Assembly (NCBI GenBank): GCA_002007315.1
Contig: LNZQ01000020.1
Location: 1-13,716, forward strand
Source: Epulopiscium sp. Nele67-Bin004
GTDB lineage: Bacteria; Bacillota_A; Clostridia; Lachnospirales; Cellulosilyticaceae
Length of the DNA stretch: 13,716 bases
Direction: 5' to 3'
Shown here: piece after piece, positions 6,569 through 13,716 of the stretch
Position numbering within the stretch: the first letter of the stretch is position 1
Layout: the number at the start of each line of letters is the position of its first letter
Notes under the pieces: generated by a model
The model's input: the letters and a program-made list of their open reading frames with translations, nothing else
Database searches by the model: none
What the model was told of the DNA's origin: nothing
Translations under genes and position numbers: made by a program

Positions 6569-8839
6569 CTATTTTGTCGAAAATCCTAGTAAATCAAGTA
6601 CGTTTCCTGCAATATTTCTTTCTTTTCCTTGATATGGATAACAATGCATGTGAATAGCTGGGTTAAAGTTTAGCTCAATAGTGGCAAATGGCGAACTTGG
6701 GTCGGTAACATCTTCTATAATCATATCAACACCACATATATTTGCCCCTGCACATCTTGCTGCTTTAATCGCTATTTCTTTAAATTTTTCTGCGATTTTG
6801 TCTGTAAAATCTACGCTATCGCCACCCGTACTTATGTTTGAGTTTTCACGCAAATATACAACTTCATCTTTTTGTGGAACATACTCAAAATCAAGTCCAC
6901 TTTGTTTTAAAAATAATGCCGAGTTATCATCAAGCTTAATTTTTTCTAGTGGCAACTTGTGCCCTGTCCCTCTTGCTGGATCCATGTTTTTTATGTCAAC
7001 CAATTTACGTATGTTTGATTTTCCATCGCCTATAACATTTGCTGGCACTCGGTGCAACACAGCCGCAACTTCATTACCAATAACTAAAATACGATATTCT
7101 TTACCTTGAATAAATTCTTCAACTAGTATTGTTTTGTCATGTCTAAACGCAATTTCTGCCGCATTTAGTATATCTTCTTTTGATGTGCCATTTGCAAATA
7201 TACTGATACCTAGTCCATAGTTTGTAGATTTTGGTTTAACTACAATAGCCTTATCAACAAAAGGCTCAACACCTTGCACGACATCATCAAAACTAACAAA
7301 CTCTACACCTTTAGGCGTCGGAATTCCATTGTCATCTAACACTTGCTTAGTTACCGCTTTGTTTTCCATAATCAACACACTAACATAAGTGTCAAGCGAA
7401 GTTTTTGTCGCTTGTTTTACATATTGCACAATGTCACCTTTAGAAAGCTTAACAAAGTTTTCTTGTCTATCCATAATTTTAAAGTCTATACCACGTTTAA
7501 TACTTTCTTTAATAACTTGTTGTGTTGATAACTCCAAATCTTCATAACCTTGCAACTGATAGCGTTTTTCATATGCTTGTTGTTTGTATGCTTTAGCTAA
7601 GTTCATGTGGGCTGTTATATACCCTTCGTTTTCCGTTGCTGTCATTATTTTGTATGCATGAGTAAGCTTATAATCTTTTACTTTGTTTAGCATGTTAAAG
7701 ATTATATAGTCTTGATCAAGCCCCAGTTGATTGCTCACATTTCTAACATCGTCTAGTATCTCAATTGCCCAATCAATTTTGCTTGTTTTTTCACCATTTC
7801 GTAGCAACTGGATATTTTTTTGCCCGTATATCGCAACGTTATATTGATTTTGTTGTGCTTCTTCTTGCCATCTAGTGTAAGGAATTTCTTCCTTAAATAA
7901 TAGATATAAGTTAAATATATGCATGAAGTATAAATCAACTTTTGATACACCTGCTTTATCGAAAGGATTTATGTCTATACTCCTATATTCCAAATAACTT
8001 ATCCCCTCATGTTTTAACGAGCTTAACAAGTTTGTATTGTCGTTTGCTTTTAGGCGGATTTGGCTATATAGCTCTTTTGGGCTGTCGATACACCCATCTC
8101 GCACAAAACCAATAATACTTTTAATATAATTGTCAATGTTCGTATAGTTTGGATAAAGTTCAACATCATTCACATATCCAAACACACTATTTCTATATGA
8201 CAAAGCGTCATTATACGTTTCATCTTCATATGTCGAGTGAATTACGCTCGCTCCACCAAGCAAATATATAATAAGCCATCTATAACGTAAGTAATTTCTT
8301 GTAACTTTTAGATACATGTCGTCTTTAAAATCTTTGTAATCACCTTCATAATGCATTTCTTCATACAAAAACTTCAGCAAGTCCTCATTAAAAGAAAAAT
8401 TGTAATGAATTCCTGATACAAGTTGCTTTTTACCACCGTATTTTTTTAGCAAGTGTCGTCTATAGTCATATGCTTCTTGCCCTTTTTCCGAATCATCAAA
8501 AGTTGCAATTGGAATTTTATCCTCATTTGGCAAGTTGCATGGCATAGACTGTGGCCATATATACTCGCTACCAATTTCTAACACTGCGATGTTGTATATA
8601 TTTTCTAGGCATTTATAACAACTGTCAATTGTATTTCTAACAGGTGTAATTAGTTCAAGCTGACTTTCTGAAAAGTCTGTTGTAATGTATTGATTTGCAA
8701 GCTTTTCTCCAAACACATGCGGGTGCTCTGTATGCGACAAAAGTCCTCTATCATCACAGCGTAACCCTTCACGCTCAATACCAAAGTTACCACTCATCAA
8801 CTGCTCTTTACTAAATTTTTCCTTAATTTTGTGTAGCAT
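6569..8839 (-). CDS. gshAB: Bifunctional glutamate-cysteine ligase / glutathione synthetase
   Basis: This cytoplasmic enzyme (756 residues, normal for GshF/GshAB) makes glutathione in two ATP-driven steps: glutamate plus cysteine, then addition of glycine. The ligase half (about 1-430) shows GNFGIEREGLR (17-27), FSESQLELITP (56-66), GIHYNFSF (143-150) and EYRSIDINPF (284-293). The ATP-grasp half (about 480-750) shows VVKPKSTNYGLGI (533-545), EEFIQGKEYRILVIG (574-588), GVDMIIED (703-710) and ELNFNPAIHMHCYP (722-735), carrying metal and substrate ligands. No key motif looks damaged. A GTG at 8848 would extend it by three residues, but the AAGGAG ribosome binding site (8848-8853) overlaps that codon and is well placed for ATG 8839, so I chose 8839. 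The start overlaps the end of the MATE gene by 17 bases, which points to translational coupling. The AI-2E gene follows. Confidence 0.95.
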   Translation of the reverse strand: MLHKIKEKFSKEQLMSGNFGIEREGLRCDDRGLLSHTEHPHVFGEKLANQYITTDFSESQLELITPVRNTIDSCYKCLENIYNIAVLEIGSEYIWPQSMPCNLPNEDKIPIATFDDSEKGQEAYDYRRHLLKKYGGKKQLVSGIHYNFSFNEDLLKFLYEEMHYEGDYKDFKDDMYLKVTRNYLRYRWLIIYLLGGASVIHSTYEDETYNDALSYRNSVFGYVNDVELYPNYTNIDNYIKSIIGFVRDGCIDSPKELYSQIRLKANDNTNLLSSLKHEGISYLEYRSIDINPFDKAGVSKVDLYFMHIFNLYLLFKEEIPYTRWQEEAQQNQYNVAIYGQKNIQLLRNGEKTSKIDWAIEILDDVRNVSNQLGLDQDYIIFNMLNKVKDYKLTHAYKIMTATENEGYITAHMNLAKAYKQQAYEKRYQLQGYEDLELSTQQVIKESIKRGIDFKIMDRQENFVKLSKGDIVQYVKQATKTSLDTYVSVLIMENKAVTKQVLDDNGIPTPKGVEFVSFDDVVQGVEPFVDKAIVVKPKSTNYGLGISIFANGTSKEDILNAAEIAFRHDKTILVEEFIQGKEYRILVIGNEVAAVLHRVPANVIGDGKSNIRKLVDIKNMDPARGTGHKLPLEKIKLDDNSALFLKQSGLDFEYVPQKDEVVYLRENSNISTGGDSVDFTDKIAEKFKEIAIKAARCAGANICGVDMIIEDVTDPSSPFATIELNFNPAIHMHCYPYQGKERNIAGNVLDLLGFSTK

Positions 8840-10151
8840 AAATCTCACTCCTTCTTACTTTAAATATATAATAACTCATAGCTGCCACTCCTTTTAATGC
8901 ACTTGTTATAGCTATGCTTATCCACACACCATATACATCAAAACTTCCAATTAATAGCATAGCTAGAGGTATTCGCATTAGTGTAAAACATATACTTATA
9001 GTTGCAGAAACTTTTGGAAGCCCCAGCCCCGAAAAGAAACCGTTGCTAATCATCTCAGTAGCTGCAAACATTAGTGTACACCCTATAACCCGTAAATATC
9101 CAGCTGTAATCGAAATTGTTAGTAAATCATCTACAAAAAGCCCTGCCAATTGATTAGGTATTAACCAGAACAGTCCCCCCATACAAATAGCATACGCTAC
9201 CCCCATAGTTATTGCAACTTTGTACCCTTTATGCATTCGGTCTAATTGTTTTGCTCCAAAATTTTGACCTGTAAAACTTGTCATTGCACCATTTAAACCA
9301 CCTACAATCATAAGCATTACAGACTCTATTTGTAAGCCTATTTTTTGTGCCGCAATTGCCTCAGACCCAAACATTGCAATTATTCTAGCAAGTAATATGT
9401 TTATTAGTGTAAACAATACACGTTGAAATGCCATGGGAAAGCCCAGTCGACAAATTTCCATAATATGCTCTTTTTTTACTGCTACTGATTTATTGTACCC
9501 AACAAGTGCCCAACCATTTATTAAATAGATTATAAATACAATTACATTTGCTATAAGTGTTGCTATCGCTGCACCTGATACCCCCATATTTAATGTATAT
9601 ATTAATATCGGGTCAAGTATAATATTTAAAATTGCACCTACAGCACTTATTCTAAAAACTGCCCTTGTGTTACCATAACTTGACAAAATTCTAGCAAACA
9701 ATGTGTTATAAAATATAAAAAACATTGACCCTGCACTCCACCTCAAAAAAACAGATGATGCATTTGCTACTTCTATATTATCAAGATTTAAAAAACCTAT
9801 CAAGCTTTTATTAAATATAAACACAAATAAAAAATACAAAGTTGCTAAAACTGTATTTAATATTAGGCTCGCATTTGTATACGCCTTTGCCTCTTGTTCA
9901 TCTCCACTACCTATTTTATGTGATATTTTTATGCCACCACCCACAACAACTAATGCATTTATGGCATAACCTAACCCTATAAAAAAGCTTGATGAACCAA
10001 CACTTGCAACCGCATCTGTTCCAAGTCCTCCTACCCACAACATGTCTATTAAGCTGTATCCAAATTGAAGCAACGACCCCCCTATTACAGGCAAGGCAAG
10101 TGCCACCAAAACAGATAATACATTTCCTTGTGTCAAATCTACCTTTTGCAT
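8823..10151 (-). CDS. MATE family efflux transporter
   Basis: A 442-residue multidrug and toxin extrusion protein, expected to have 12 membrane helices and to use a sodium or proton gradient to export organic compounds. The N-terminus VDLTQGNVLSVLVALALPVI (4-23) is the classic start of clostridial MATE proteins, followed by LIDMLWVGGLG (34-44). Two homologous halves (about 10-170 and 235-400) are recognisable; the second includes LGFPMAFQR and GQNFGAKQ. The open frame continues 38 codons further upstream, but that part runs through the terminator and 3' end of the tRNA-Leu gene, so I place the start at ATG 10149-10151, with CAGGGA just before it. No clear promoter lies between the tRNA terminator and this start. 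It overlaps gshAB downstream by 17 bases; export of glutathione-related compounds is a context-based guess. Confidence 0.92.
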   Translation of the reverse strand: MQKVDLTQGNVLSVLVALALPVIGGSLLQFGYSLIDMLWVGGLGTDAVASVGSSSFFIGLGYAINALVVVGGGIKISHKIGSGDEQEAKAYTNASLILNTVLATLYFLFVFIFNKSLIGFLNLDNIEVANASSVFLRWSAGSMFFIFYNTLFARILSSYGNTRAVFRISAVGAILNIILDPILIYTLNMGVSGAAIATLIANVIVFIIYLINGWALVGYNKSVAVKKEHIMEICRLGFPMAFQRVLFTLINILLARIIAMFGSEAIAAQKIGLQIESVMLMIVGGLNGAMTSFTGQNFGAKQLDRMHKGYKVAITMGVAYAICMGGLFWLIPNQLAGLFVDDLLTISITAGYLRVIGCTLMFAATEMISNGFFSGLGLPKVSATISICFTLMRIPLAMLLIGSFDVYGVWISIAITSALKGVAAMSYYIFKVRRSEIYATQN

Positions 10152-10180
10152 TTTCCCTGCCCCAATCTCTAAGTAGTTAC

Positions 10181-10221
10181 AAAAAAAGGTTAATTTAGTA
10201 TTTTCGCATACCAAATTAACC
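10181..10221 (-). terminator. Terminator of the tRNA-Leu gene
   Basis: On the minus strand, 10221-10209 pairs with 10200-10188 over 13 bp (one G-U pair) around an 8-nt loop, followed by seven U (10187-10181). It starts 18 bases after the tRNA 3' end and stops 29 bases before the MATE start, so it separates tRNA transcription from the efflux operon unless read-through feeds it. Confidence 0.85.
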
Positions 10222-10238
10222 CCCTTGTATATTATAAG

Positions 10239-10321
10239 TGCAATCGGGGGGACTCGAACCCCCAAGGTCTAGGACCACTAGATCCTTAGTCTAGCGCGTA
10301 TGCCAATTCCGCCACGATTGC
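10239..10321 (-). tRNA. tRNA-Leu, anticodon AAG
   Basis: An 83-nt class II tRNA. The acceptor arms GCAATCG and CGATTGC pair fully, with discriminator A at 10239. The anticodon stem CTAGA/TCTAG encloses loop CTAAGGA, giving anticodon AAG (complement of 10285-10287). The long variable arm GGTC-CTA-GACC and the T arm GGGGG-TTCGAGT-CCCCC are intact. These are the features of leucine tRNA. CCA is not encoded (CTT follows), so it must be added by nucleotidyltransferase. A34 would normally need deamination to inosine to read CUC and CUA as well as CUU. The gene has its own promoter and terminator. Confidence 0.95.
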
Positions 10322-10331
10322 GTATATTCGT

Positions 10332-10360
10332 ATTATACTATCATCACATAACAAAGTCAA
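10332..10360 (-). promoter_or_regulatory. Promoter of tRNA-Leu
   Basis: On the minus strand, TTGACT (10360-10355) and TATAAT (10337-10332) are 17 bases apart, with the -10 box 10 bases from the tRNA 5' end. This is close to consensus, as expected for a highly transcribed stable RNA. It is divergent from the promoter at 10403. Confidence 0.85.
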
Positions 10361-10402
10361 TTTATTTTGCCAAACTTGTCAATACAATTTACAAAAAACA
10401 TT

Positions 10403-10430
10403 TTGATTTTCTTTCCATTCATGGTATACT
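10403..10430 (+). promoter_or_regulatory. Promoter of the second AI-2E gene
   Basis: TTGATT (10403-10408), a 16-base spacer and TATACT (10425-10430) preceded by TGG, an extended -10. The predicted transcript begins near 10437, only about 20 bases before the ATG at 10458. Confidence 0.7.
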
Positions 10431-10457
10431 TATGAAAAAAACAGGAGGACTAGTTTT

Positions 10458-11717
10458 ATGAGAAAATATATTGATGCAAAATATTTAAAAATAGCACTTT
10501 ACGCCAGTTTAGTTGTAGTGATCTCTATTTTAGCATATAGATTATCATCTAGCACAGACAATTTCATGCCGAAAATCTACGCTCAAATTGGTTGGTTTAT
10601 AGATATGTTGTTACCAGTTATTATAGGGTTTGTCATCGCTTACCTTATGAATCCATCTATGAACTTTTTTGAACGCCATTTAGTCAGCAGAATGAACCCA
10701 CGTGTACCTGCTGATTATAAACGTATTAGAAAAATGTCAATAGCAATCGTTTATTTTATATTTTTTGGAGCTATCATATTATTTATTAGATTTCTAATAC
10801 CACAATTAGCAGACAATGTATTGTTTTTTACGGATAATGCCCAAAAATACATTACAAATATCACTATTGCCCTTGCAAACTTAGAAACATATATATACGA
10901 CAACTTAACGGCAATTCCACCAGACGCTGTTGACCAAGCTTTTGACATGGTCACTCAAGCATTTGAGAGTATAAACTTCAATGCTATTTTGGATATGGCA
11001 TTTGGTTCACTAAACACAATTGTTACAACAGTAATATCAAGCACAGTTAGCGTTATCGGAGTAGTGTTTGATGGAATTATATCTCTTATCGTTTCTATTT
11101 ATGTTCTTGGACAAAAAGAAACATTTGCAAACGGTAGCAAACGTCTAATTTATGCAATATTTAAAATTGATAGAGCCGAAAAAATTATTGGTATCTGCAA
11201 AGAGTCACATACAATGATGATAAAATTCTTCGTTGGTAAATCTATCGACTCACTAATTATCGGTATATTATGTTTTATCGGTCTATGGCTGATGAACAAC
11301 CCTTACGCACTATTGCTTTCACTTATGATGGGTGTATGTAACATGATACCGTACTTTGGACCATTTATTGGGGGTGTTCCAGCAGTTATAATTACACTGT
11401 TTGAGGGGATTATGCCTGCTGTATTTGTTGCAATATTTATTATCGTATTACAACAATTTGACGGACTATATCTAGGACCAAAAATTCTTGGTGACTCACT
11501 TGGGATTACGCCATTTTGGATCATCTCAAGCGTTACTATTGGTGGTGGTATAGCAGGAGCATTCGGAATGTTTGTTGCTTGTCCAATCGCTGCAGTTATA
11601 ATTATCGTTACTAACAGATGGATAGATCGCAAACTCACCACGCATGGGGTTGACCTTCCAAAGCTCGAAGTCGCCGATATAGAAATCAAACCCCAACCAC
11701 CATTTAACAAACTCTAA
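10458..11717 (+). CDS. AI-2E family transporter (paralogue 2)
   Basis: A 419-residue polytopic membrane protein of the same family as the one at 5411-6550 but clearly diverged from it. N-terminal helices lie at about 10-30, 43-65 and 92-115; a periplasmic-type amphipathic region (116-185) comes before the C-terminal bundle. Family signatures are FVGKSIDSLIIGILCFIGL (258-276), NMIPYFGPFIGGVPA (295-309), QQFDGLYLGPKILGDSLGI (332-350) and GAFGMFVACP (367-376). A hydrophilic tail of about 30 residues (390-419, ending KPQPPFNKL) is absent from paralogue 1. AGGAGG (10443-10448) lies 9 bases before the ATG and a promoter is present at 10403-10430, so it is a single-gene unit. It converges on thioredoxin across a shared terminator. 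The substrate is unknown. Confidence 0.9.
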   Translation: MRKYIDAKYLKIALYASLVVVISILAYRLSSSTDNFMPKIYAQIGWFIDMLLPVIIGFVIAYLMNPSMNFFERHLVSRMNPRVPADYKRIRKMSIAIVYFIFFGAIILFIRFLIPQLADNVLFFTDNAQKYITNITIALANLETYIYDNLTAIPPDAVDQAFDMVTQAFESINFNAILDMAFGSLNTIVTTVISSTVSVIGVVFDGIISLIVSIYVLGQKETFANGSKRLIYAIFKIDRAEKIIGICKESHTMMIKFFVGKSIDSLIIGILCFIGLWLMNNPYALLLSLMMGVCNMIPYFGPFIGGVPAVIITLFEGIMPAVFVAIFIIVLQQFDGLYLGPKILGDSLGITPFWIISSVTIGGGIAGAFGMFVACPIAAVIIIVTNRWIDRKLTTHGVDLPKLEVADIEIKPQPPFNKL

Positions 11718-11719
11718 TT

Positions 11720-11755
11720 AAAAAAGGGAACGCCCATCAAGGCATTCCCTTTTTT
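11720..11755. terminator. Bidirectional terminator between AI-2E and trxA
   Basis: Fifteen-base arms (11720-11734 and 11741-11755; AAAAAAGGGAACGCC against GGCATTCCCTTTTTT) flank a 6-nt loop. The single non-Watson-Crick position is C-A on the plus strand but G-U on the minus strand, so the stem is slightly better for the leftward trxA transcript. Runs of six A and six T give U-tails in both directions. Confidence 0.9.
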
Positions 11756-11758
11756 CTG

Positions 11759-12079
11759 TTATACTAATTCTGCTAATTTTTCTTCAAGTTTTTTCTTAGG
11801 CACAGCACCCATAATCGTATCAACAATTTCACCATTTTTCATGCATAAAATAGTTGGGATAGATAGTATGTTATACTTTTCTGCGATATCTCTATTTTCG
11901 TCTGTATTAATTTTTCCAACTTTAACTTTTCCGTCATATTCTTCTGCCAGTTGGTCAACAATTGGGCTTAACATTTTGCAAGGTCCACACCATGTTGCAT
12001 AAAAATCTACTAATACAGGCATGTCTGATTTTAGTACTTGTTCTTCAAAATTTTGGCTAGTAAATTCCATAGCTTTCAT
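11759..12079 (-). CDS. trxA: Thioredoxin
   Basis: A 106-residue cytoplasmic thioredoxin, full length for the family. The redox-active WCGPC motif is at residues 30-34 and the cis-proline at 75 (SIPT); the buried Asp25 (VDFYA) is present. It would reduce protein disulfides with electrons from thioredoxin reductase, which is not in the window. A cysteine (79) stands where many relatives have a hydrophobic residue. GGAGG (complement of 12088-12092) lies 8 bases before the ATG at 12077-12079, which decides this start over the Met at residue 4. It has its own promoter and shares a terminator with the convergent AI-2E gene. Confidence 0.97.
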   Translation of the reverse strand: MKAMEFTSQNFEEQVLKSDMPVLVDFYATWCGPCKMLSPIVDQLAEEYDGKVKVGKINTDENRDIAEKYNILSIPTILCMKNGEIVDTIMGAVPKKKLEEKLAELV

Positions 12080-12113
12080 CTTTGTTACCTCCAGATTATC
12101 GGTTATTATATAG

Positions 12114-12142
12114 ATTGTACTATATTAACTTGTTTATTTCAA
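12114..12142 (-). promoter_or_regulatory. Promoter of trxA
   Basis: On the minus strand, TTGAAA (12142-12137) and TACAAT (12119-12114) are 17 bases apart, placing the transcript start about 28 bases upstream of the ATG. It lies between the trmB stop and trxA, so trxA is independently transcribed. Confidence 0.7.
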
Positions 12143-12153
12143 GCATATTTGTA

Positions 12154-12362
12154 CTATTTTTTATTAGGGATTGCCTCAAGTCTATTTATAGTAAACCCTA
12201 ACTCAGAAAATTTCTTCTCATATTCTGTCATTATGTTGTCCGAAATACGACTGTCATTGTGCAAATCTAGAGTTACATTTTTAAGCAACCATTGCTCACT
12301 TGAAAATTGCTCAAGCGATGATGCAAACAGGCCTTTATTGTCTGTTTTAAAGTGCACTTCAC
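12154..12362 (-). CDS. trmB: tRNA (guanine-N7)-methyltransferase, C-terminal fragment
   Basis: The last about 69 codons before the stop at 12154 match the C-terminal third of TrmB, which methylates G46 of tRNAs with S-adenosylmethionine. Visible family features are EVHFKTDNKGLF (the KTDN strand), LDLHND and NIMTEYEKKFSELG, ending RLEAIPNKK. TrmB is normally about 210-220 residues; the N-terminal Rossmann part with the SAM site is missing. The frame stays open upstream to an ATG at 12432, but those residues (LILNITYQVCSQ...) do not resemble TrmB, and neither do the other two frames. The match stops at the Glu codon 12358-12360. The loss coincides with a change to eukaryote-like DNA, so I read this as a gene cut by a chimeric join rather than a natural pseudogene. 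Confidence 0.8.
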
Positions 12363-12424
12363 AGATGATTTTCTGGGAAGGAAATAATAAAATCTGACTG
12401 CATACTTGATATGTTATATTTAAG

Positions 12425-12452
12425 ATTAGCAATTATATATTAGCAATTATAT
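12425..12452. repeat. Two tandem copies of a 14-bp unit
   Basis: ATTAGCAATTATAT occurs twice back to back (12425-12438 and 12439-12452), followed by a partial third copy (TTTAGCA). It lies just right of the point where trmB homology ends, in the presumed foreign DNA. Its function is unknown; it may be simple-sequence noise. Confidence 0.5.
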
Positions 12453-13332
12453 TTTAGCATAAGATTTTGGATAATCATTTTATTTTTTACACCTCAGCAC
12501 TGCATTCTCCTGTGAATCAAAAATTCTAACAAAAGTTTGCTGTAATATTTATGAAATGTTTCCTAATGCAATTTCAAGTGTTTAAGATCAAAAAATCTTC
12601 GACAAATTTTCCTGAAAACTCCTTTATGCTAACCTTTTTAAAAACACTAACAAAATCAGCTCATTGAGAACTTTCTGTACATTTCTGGCGCCCTCTGTTG
12701 GTACTACTGGGAATGACAGATTGTCAGACCTCGGTGAACGCTGATAAACATTATGAAGCCGTAACAAAATCCACTCTCTGAGCTGTGAACATGAAGGTGT
12801 TCCGTTTCCATCCTGAGGATTTTGACCTTAAGTGTGTCACAGGATCGTTTTGCTGAGCTAAAAAAACAAATAAAAGGAAAAATAATTTTATTTTGAGTAC
12901 TTGAATTTTTTTAGGGTTAAAATGTTTTTGTTTACAATCTTTCTTAAGCATTGAAACCCCATTTTATGATCCAAGGAAATCACCACTGTCGATGCAAATT
13001 TATTTGTCATAACTACACTATAAAAAATAAATCTGTAATATTTTCACTTTAAAATGTCTAAAATCAACTCAGTCTTGTTGGATATGTTGTGAGTTAAGTT
13101 CACTAACATCGTTTTTGCGCCAGATCGCCGCGGTTGAAACTCGGGCCAGTGTAATTAGCCCGGTTACTTATTGCGCTCTTGTTATTGTCAGCAAAGATTT
13201 CAATCTGAGGGACTTCTAATGGCTCCATTGTTGGGTTGAAACGCAGATAAGAAACACATGGAAGCTATTTCTGCCTATCTCTCTGCATGAGCCTGGTTCC
13301 TGTATCTAGATTGGGTGGCGTGTTGTTCATTT

Positions 13333-13716
13333 TCAGCGCCACACAGGAGTGCAGAACAAACATGCAGTTAAGAACAAGCAGTGGTGTAGTGGTGCCTGGA
13401 GAAGTGGGTATACTCTTAATTTATGCCCCCAACTTTTTTTAAGCTGCTCATCCAGCAAAGAATAAGCGCCCTTTTTAAACAGTGGCATGTTATAAAAAGT
13501 GGCATGCATGGCTTGCATATTTCGTTCATCCAAAAATGGGACAGTAGTGCCTATTTGCACAATGTCACTTAACTTCTGCTGCTTGACTTCAGGGAGAAAG
13601 GAGGACTGTTTAACATTAGCCACAACAGATTTGTGCAGATTTTGCAACCAATACTGGTCCACAATGAGACTATAGGGTGAGACAACTACATAAGGAGGTA
13701 TTTTGAGTGAACTATT
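13333..13716 (-). other. Open frame running in from the right edge, probably eukaryotic, unrecognised
   Basis: On the minus strand the frame is open from the window edge (13716) to a stop at 13333, about 127 codons. The part up to about 13430 has balanced, protein-like composition (SLIVDQYWLQNLHKSVVANV, then SSFLPEVKQQKLSDIV, then FLDERNMQAMHATFYNM), suggesting a real exon or a transposon coding piece. The last 30 or so residues read through what looks like a repeat and are probably not coding. There is no ribosome binding site. I cannot name the family. Confidence 0.35.

Larger units (their letters stand above)
12363..13716. other. Eukaryote-like (probably vertebrate host) DNA joined to the bacterial contig
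   Basis: This 1.35-kb stretch has no bacterial gene, ribosome binding site or operon layout. It has mixed composition, with AT-rich parts and GC-richer patches (12680-12850, 13080-13400), and contains phrases common in vertebrate repeats and untranslated regions, such as GGCGCCCTCTGTTGG (12688-12702). The only notable ORF is at the right edge. It begins exactly where trmB loses homology. A chimeric amplification or assembly product is the simplest explanation; true transfer is much less likely. Confidence 0.7.

Noticed and set aside
8840..8848. GTG start for gshAB at 8848
   Set aside because: The ribosome binding site AAGGAG overlaps this codon and is well placed for ATG 8839.
10152..10265. 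Upstream extension of the MATE reading frame by 38 codons
   Set aside because: It runs through the terminator and into the 3' end of the tRNA-Leu gene; the residues (GVRVPPIA) are the usual result of translating a tRNA end. Family N-termini match the start at 10151.
12038..12397. Rightward 119-codon ORF opposite trxA and trmB
   Set aside because: It is antisense to two recognisable genes and the junction, with no family resemblance.
12363..12432. N-terminal 23 codons of the 92-codon ORF as the true start of a small protein
   Set aside because: The C-terminal part is clearly TrmB and the first 23 residues do not fit it; they come from the foreign side of the junction.
12751..12951. Leftward 66-codon ORF in the right-hand region
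   Set aside because: No ribosome binding site, low-complexity lysine/phenylalanine-rich sequence, and it lies in eukaryote-like DNA.
12363..13716. Horizontal transfer of host DNA into the bacterium
   Set aside because: There are no mobile-element ends or bacterial adaptation, and the break falls inside the conserved trmB gene. A chimeric contig explains it more simply.
1..13716. CRISPR array, prophage, insertion sequence or toxin-antitoxin system
   Set aside because: I saw no regularly spaced repeats, transposase, integrase, phage structural genes or recognisable toxin-antitoxin pair in the bacterial part.

Overview
The window looks like chromosomal DNA of a low-GC Gram-positive bacterium (Firmicutes, most likely Clostridia) for its first ~12.36 kb. 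The evidence is strong purine-rich ribosome binding sites (AAGGGGG, AGGAGG), -35/-10 promoters with 16-17 nt spacing, several U-tailed hairpin terminators, a tRNA gene without encoded CCA, and gene families typical of that group: a DUF4179 anti-sigma-like protein, a fused GshAB, a Cache-type chemoreceptor and two AI-2E transporters. From about 12.36 kb to the end the DNA changes character completely and resembles vertebrate non-coding or repeat sequence. I infer a chimeric contig (bacterium joined to host DNA). A gut symbiont of a fish, such as an Epulopiscium-like Lachnospirales cell amplified with host DNA, would fit, but that is a guess.

Layout. (1) 1-59: start of a leftward SDR dehydrogenase cut by the window edge. 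(2) 60-644: very AT-rich spacer holding a 26-bp perfect palindrome and a good promoter. (3) 645-1022: rightward cysteine-rich orphan protein. (4) 1218-2855: rightward ORF joining a SpsF-like sugar nucleotidyltransferase to a DUF4179 membrane anti-sigma-like protein, with a native-looking internal ribosome binding site at the join. A two-way terminator follows. (5) 2911-5321: leftward pair, a chemoreceptor followed by a 96-residue two-helix membrane protein. (6) 5411-10151: leftward cluster of a MATE efflux protein, bifunctional glutathione synthase GshAB (overlapping MATE by 17 nt) and an AI-2E family transporter (18 nt further on), closed by a strand-specific terminator. (7) 10181-10360: leftward tRNA-Leu with anticodon AAG, its own promoter and its own terminator. 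(8) 10458-11717: rightward second AI-2E transporter, convergent on a leftward thioredoxin (11759-12079) across a shared terminator. (9) 12154-about 12362: C-terminal third of TrmB, cut off abruptly. (10) About 12363-13716: eukaryote-like DNA.

Genes that may work together: gshAB makes glutathione and is translationally linked to a MATE exporter and an AI-2E family protein, so the three may form a thiol/efflux operon. Thioredoxin nearby adds to a thiol-redox theme but has its own promoter. The chemoreceptor and its small membrane partner form a separate two-gene unit. The features most worth checking are the SpsF-DUF4179 join, the MATE-gshAB-AI-2E operon, the A34-containing tRNA-Leu, and the chimeric junction inside trmB.
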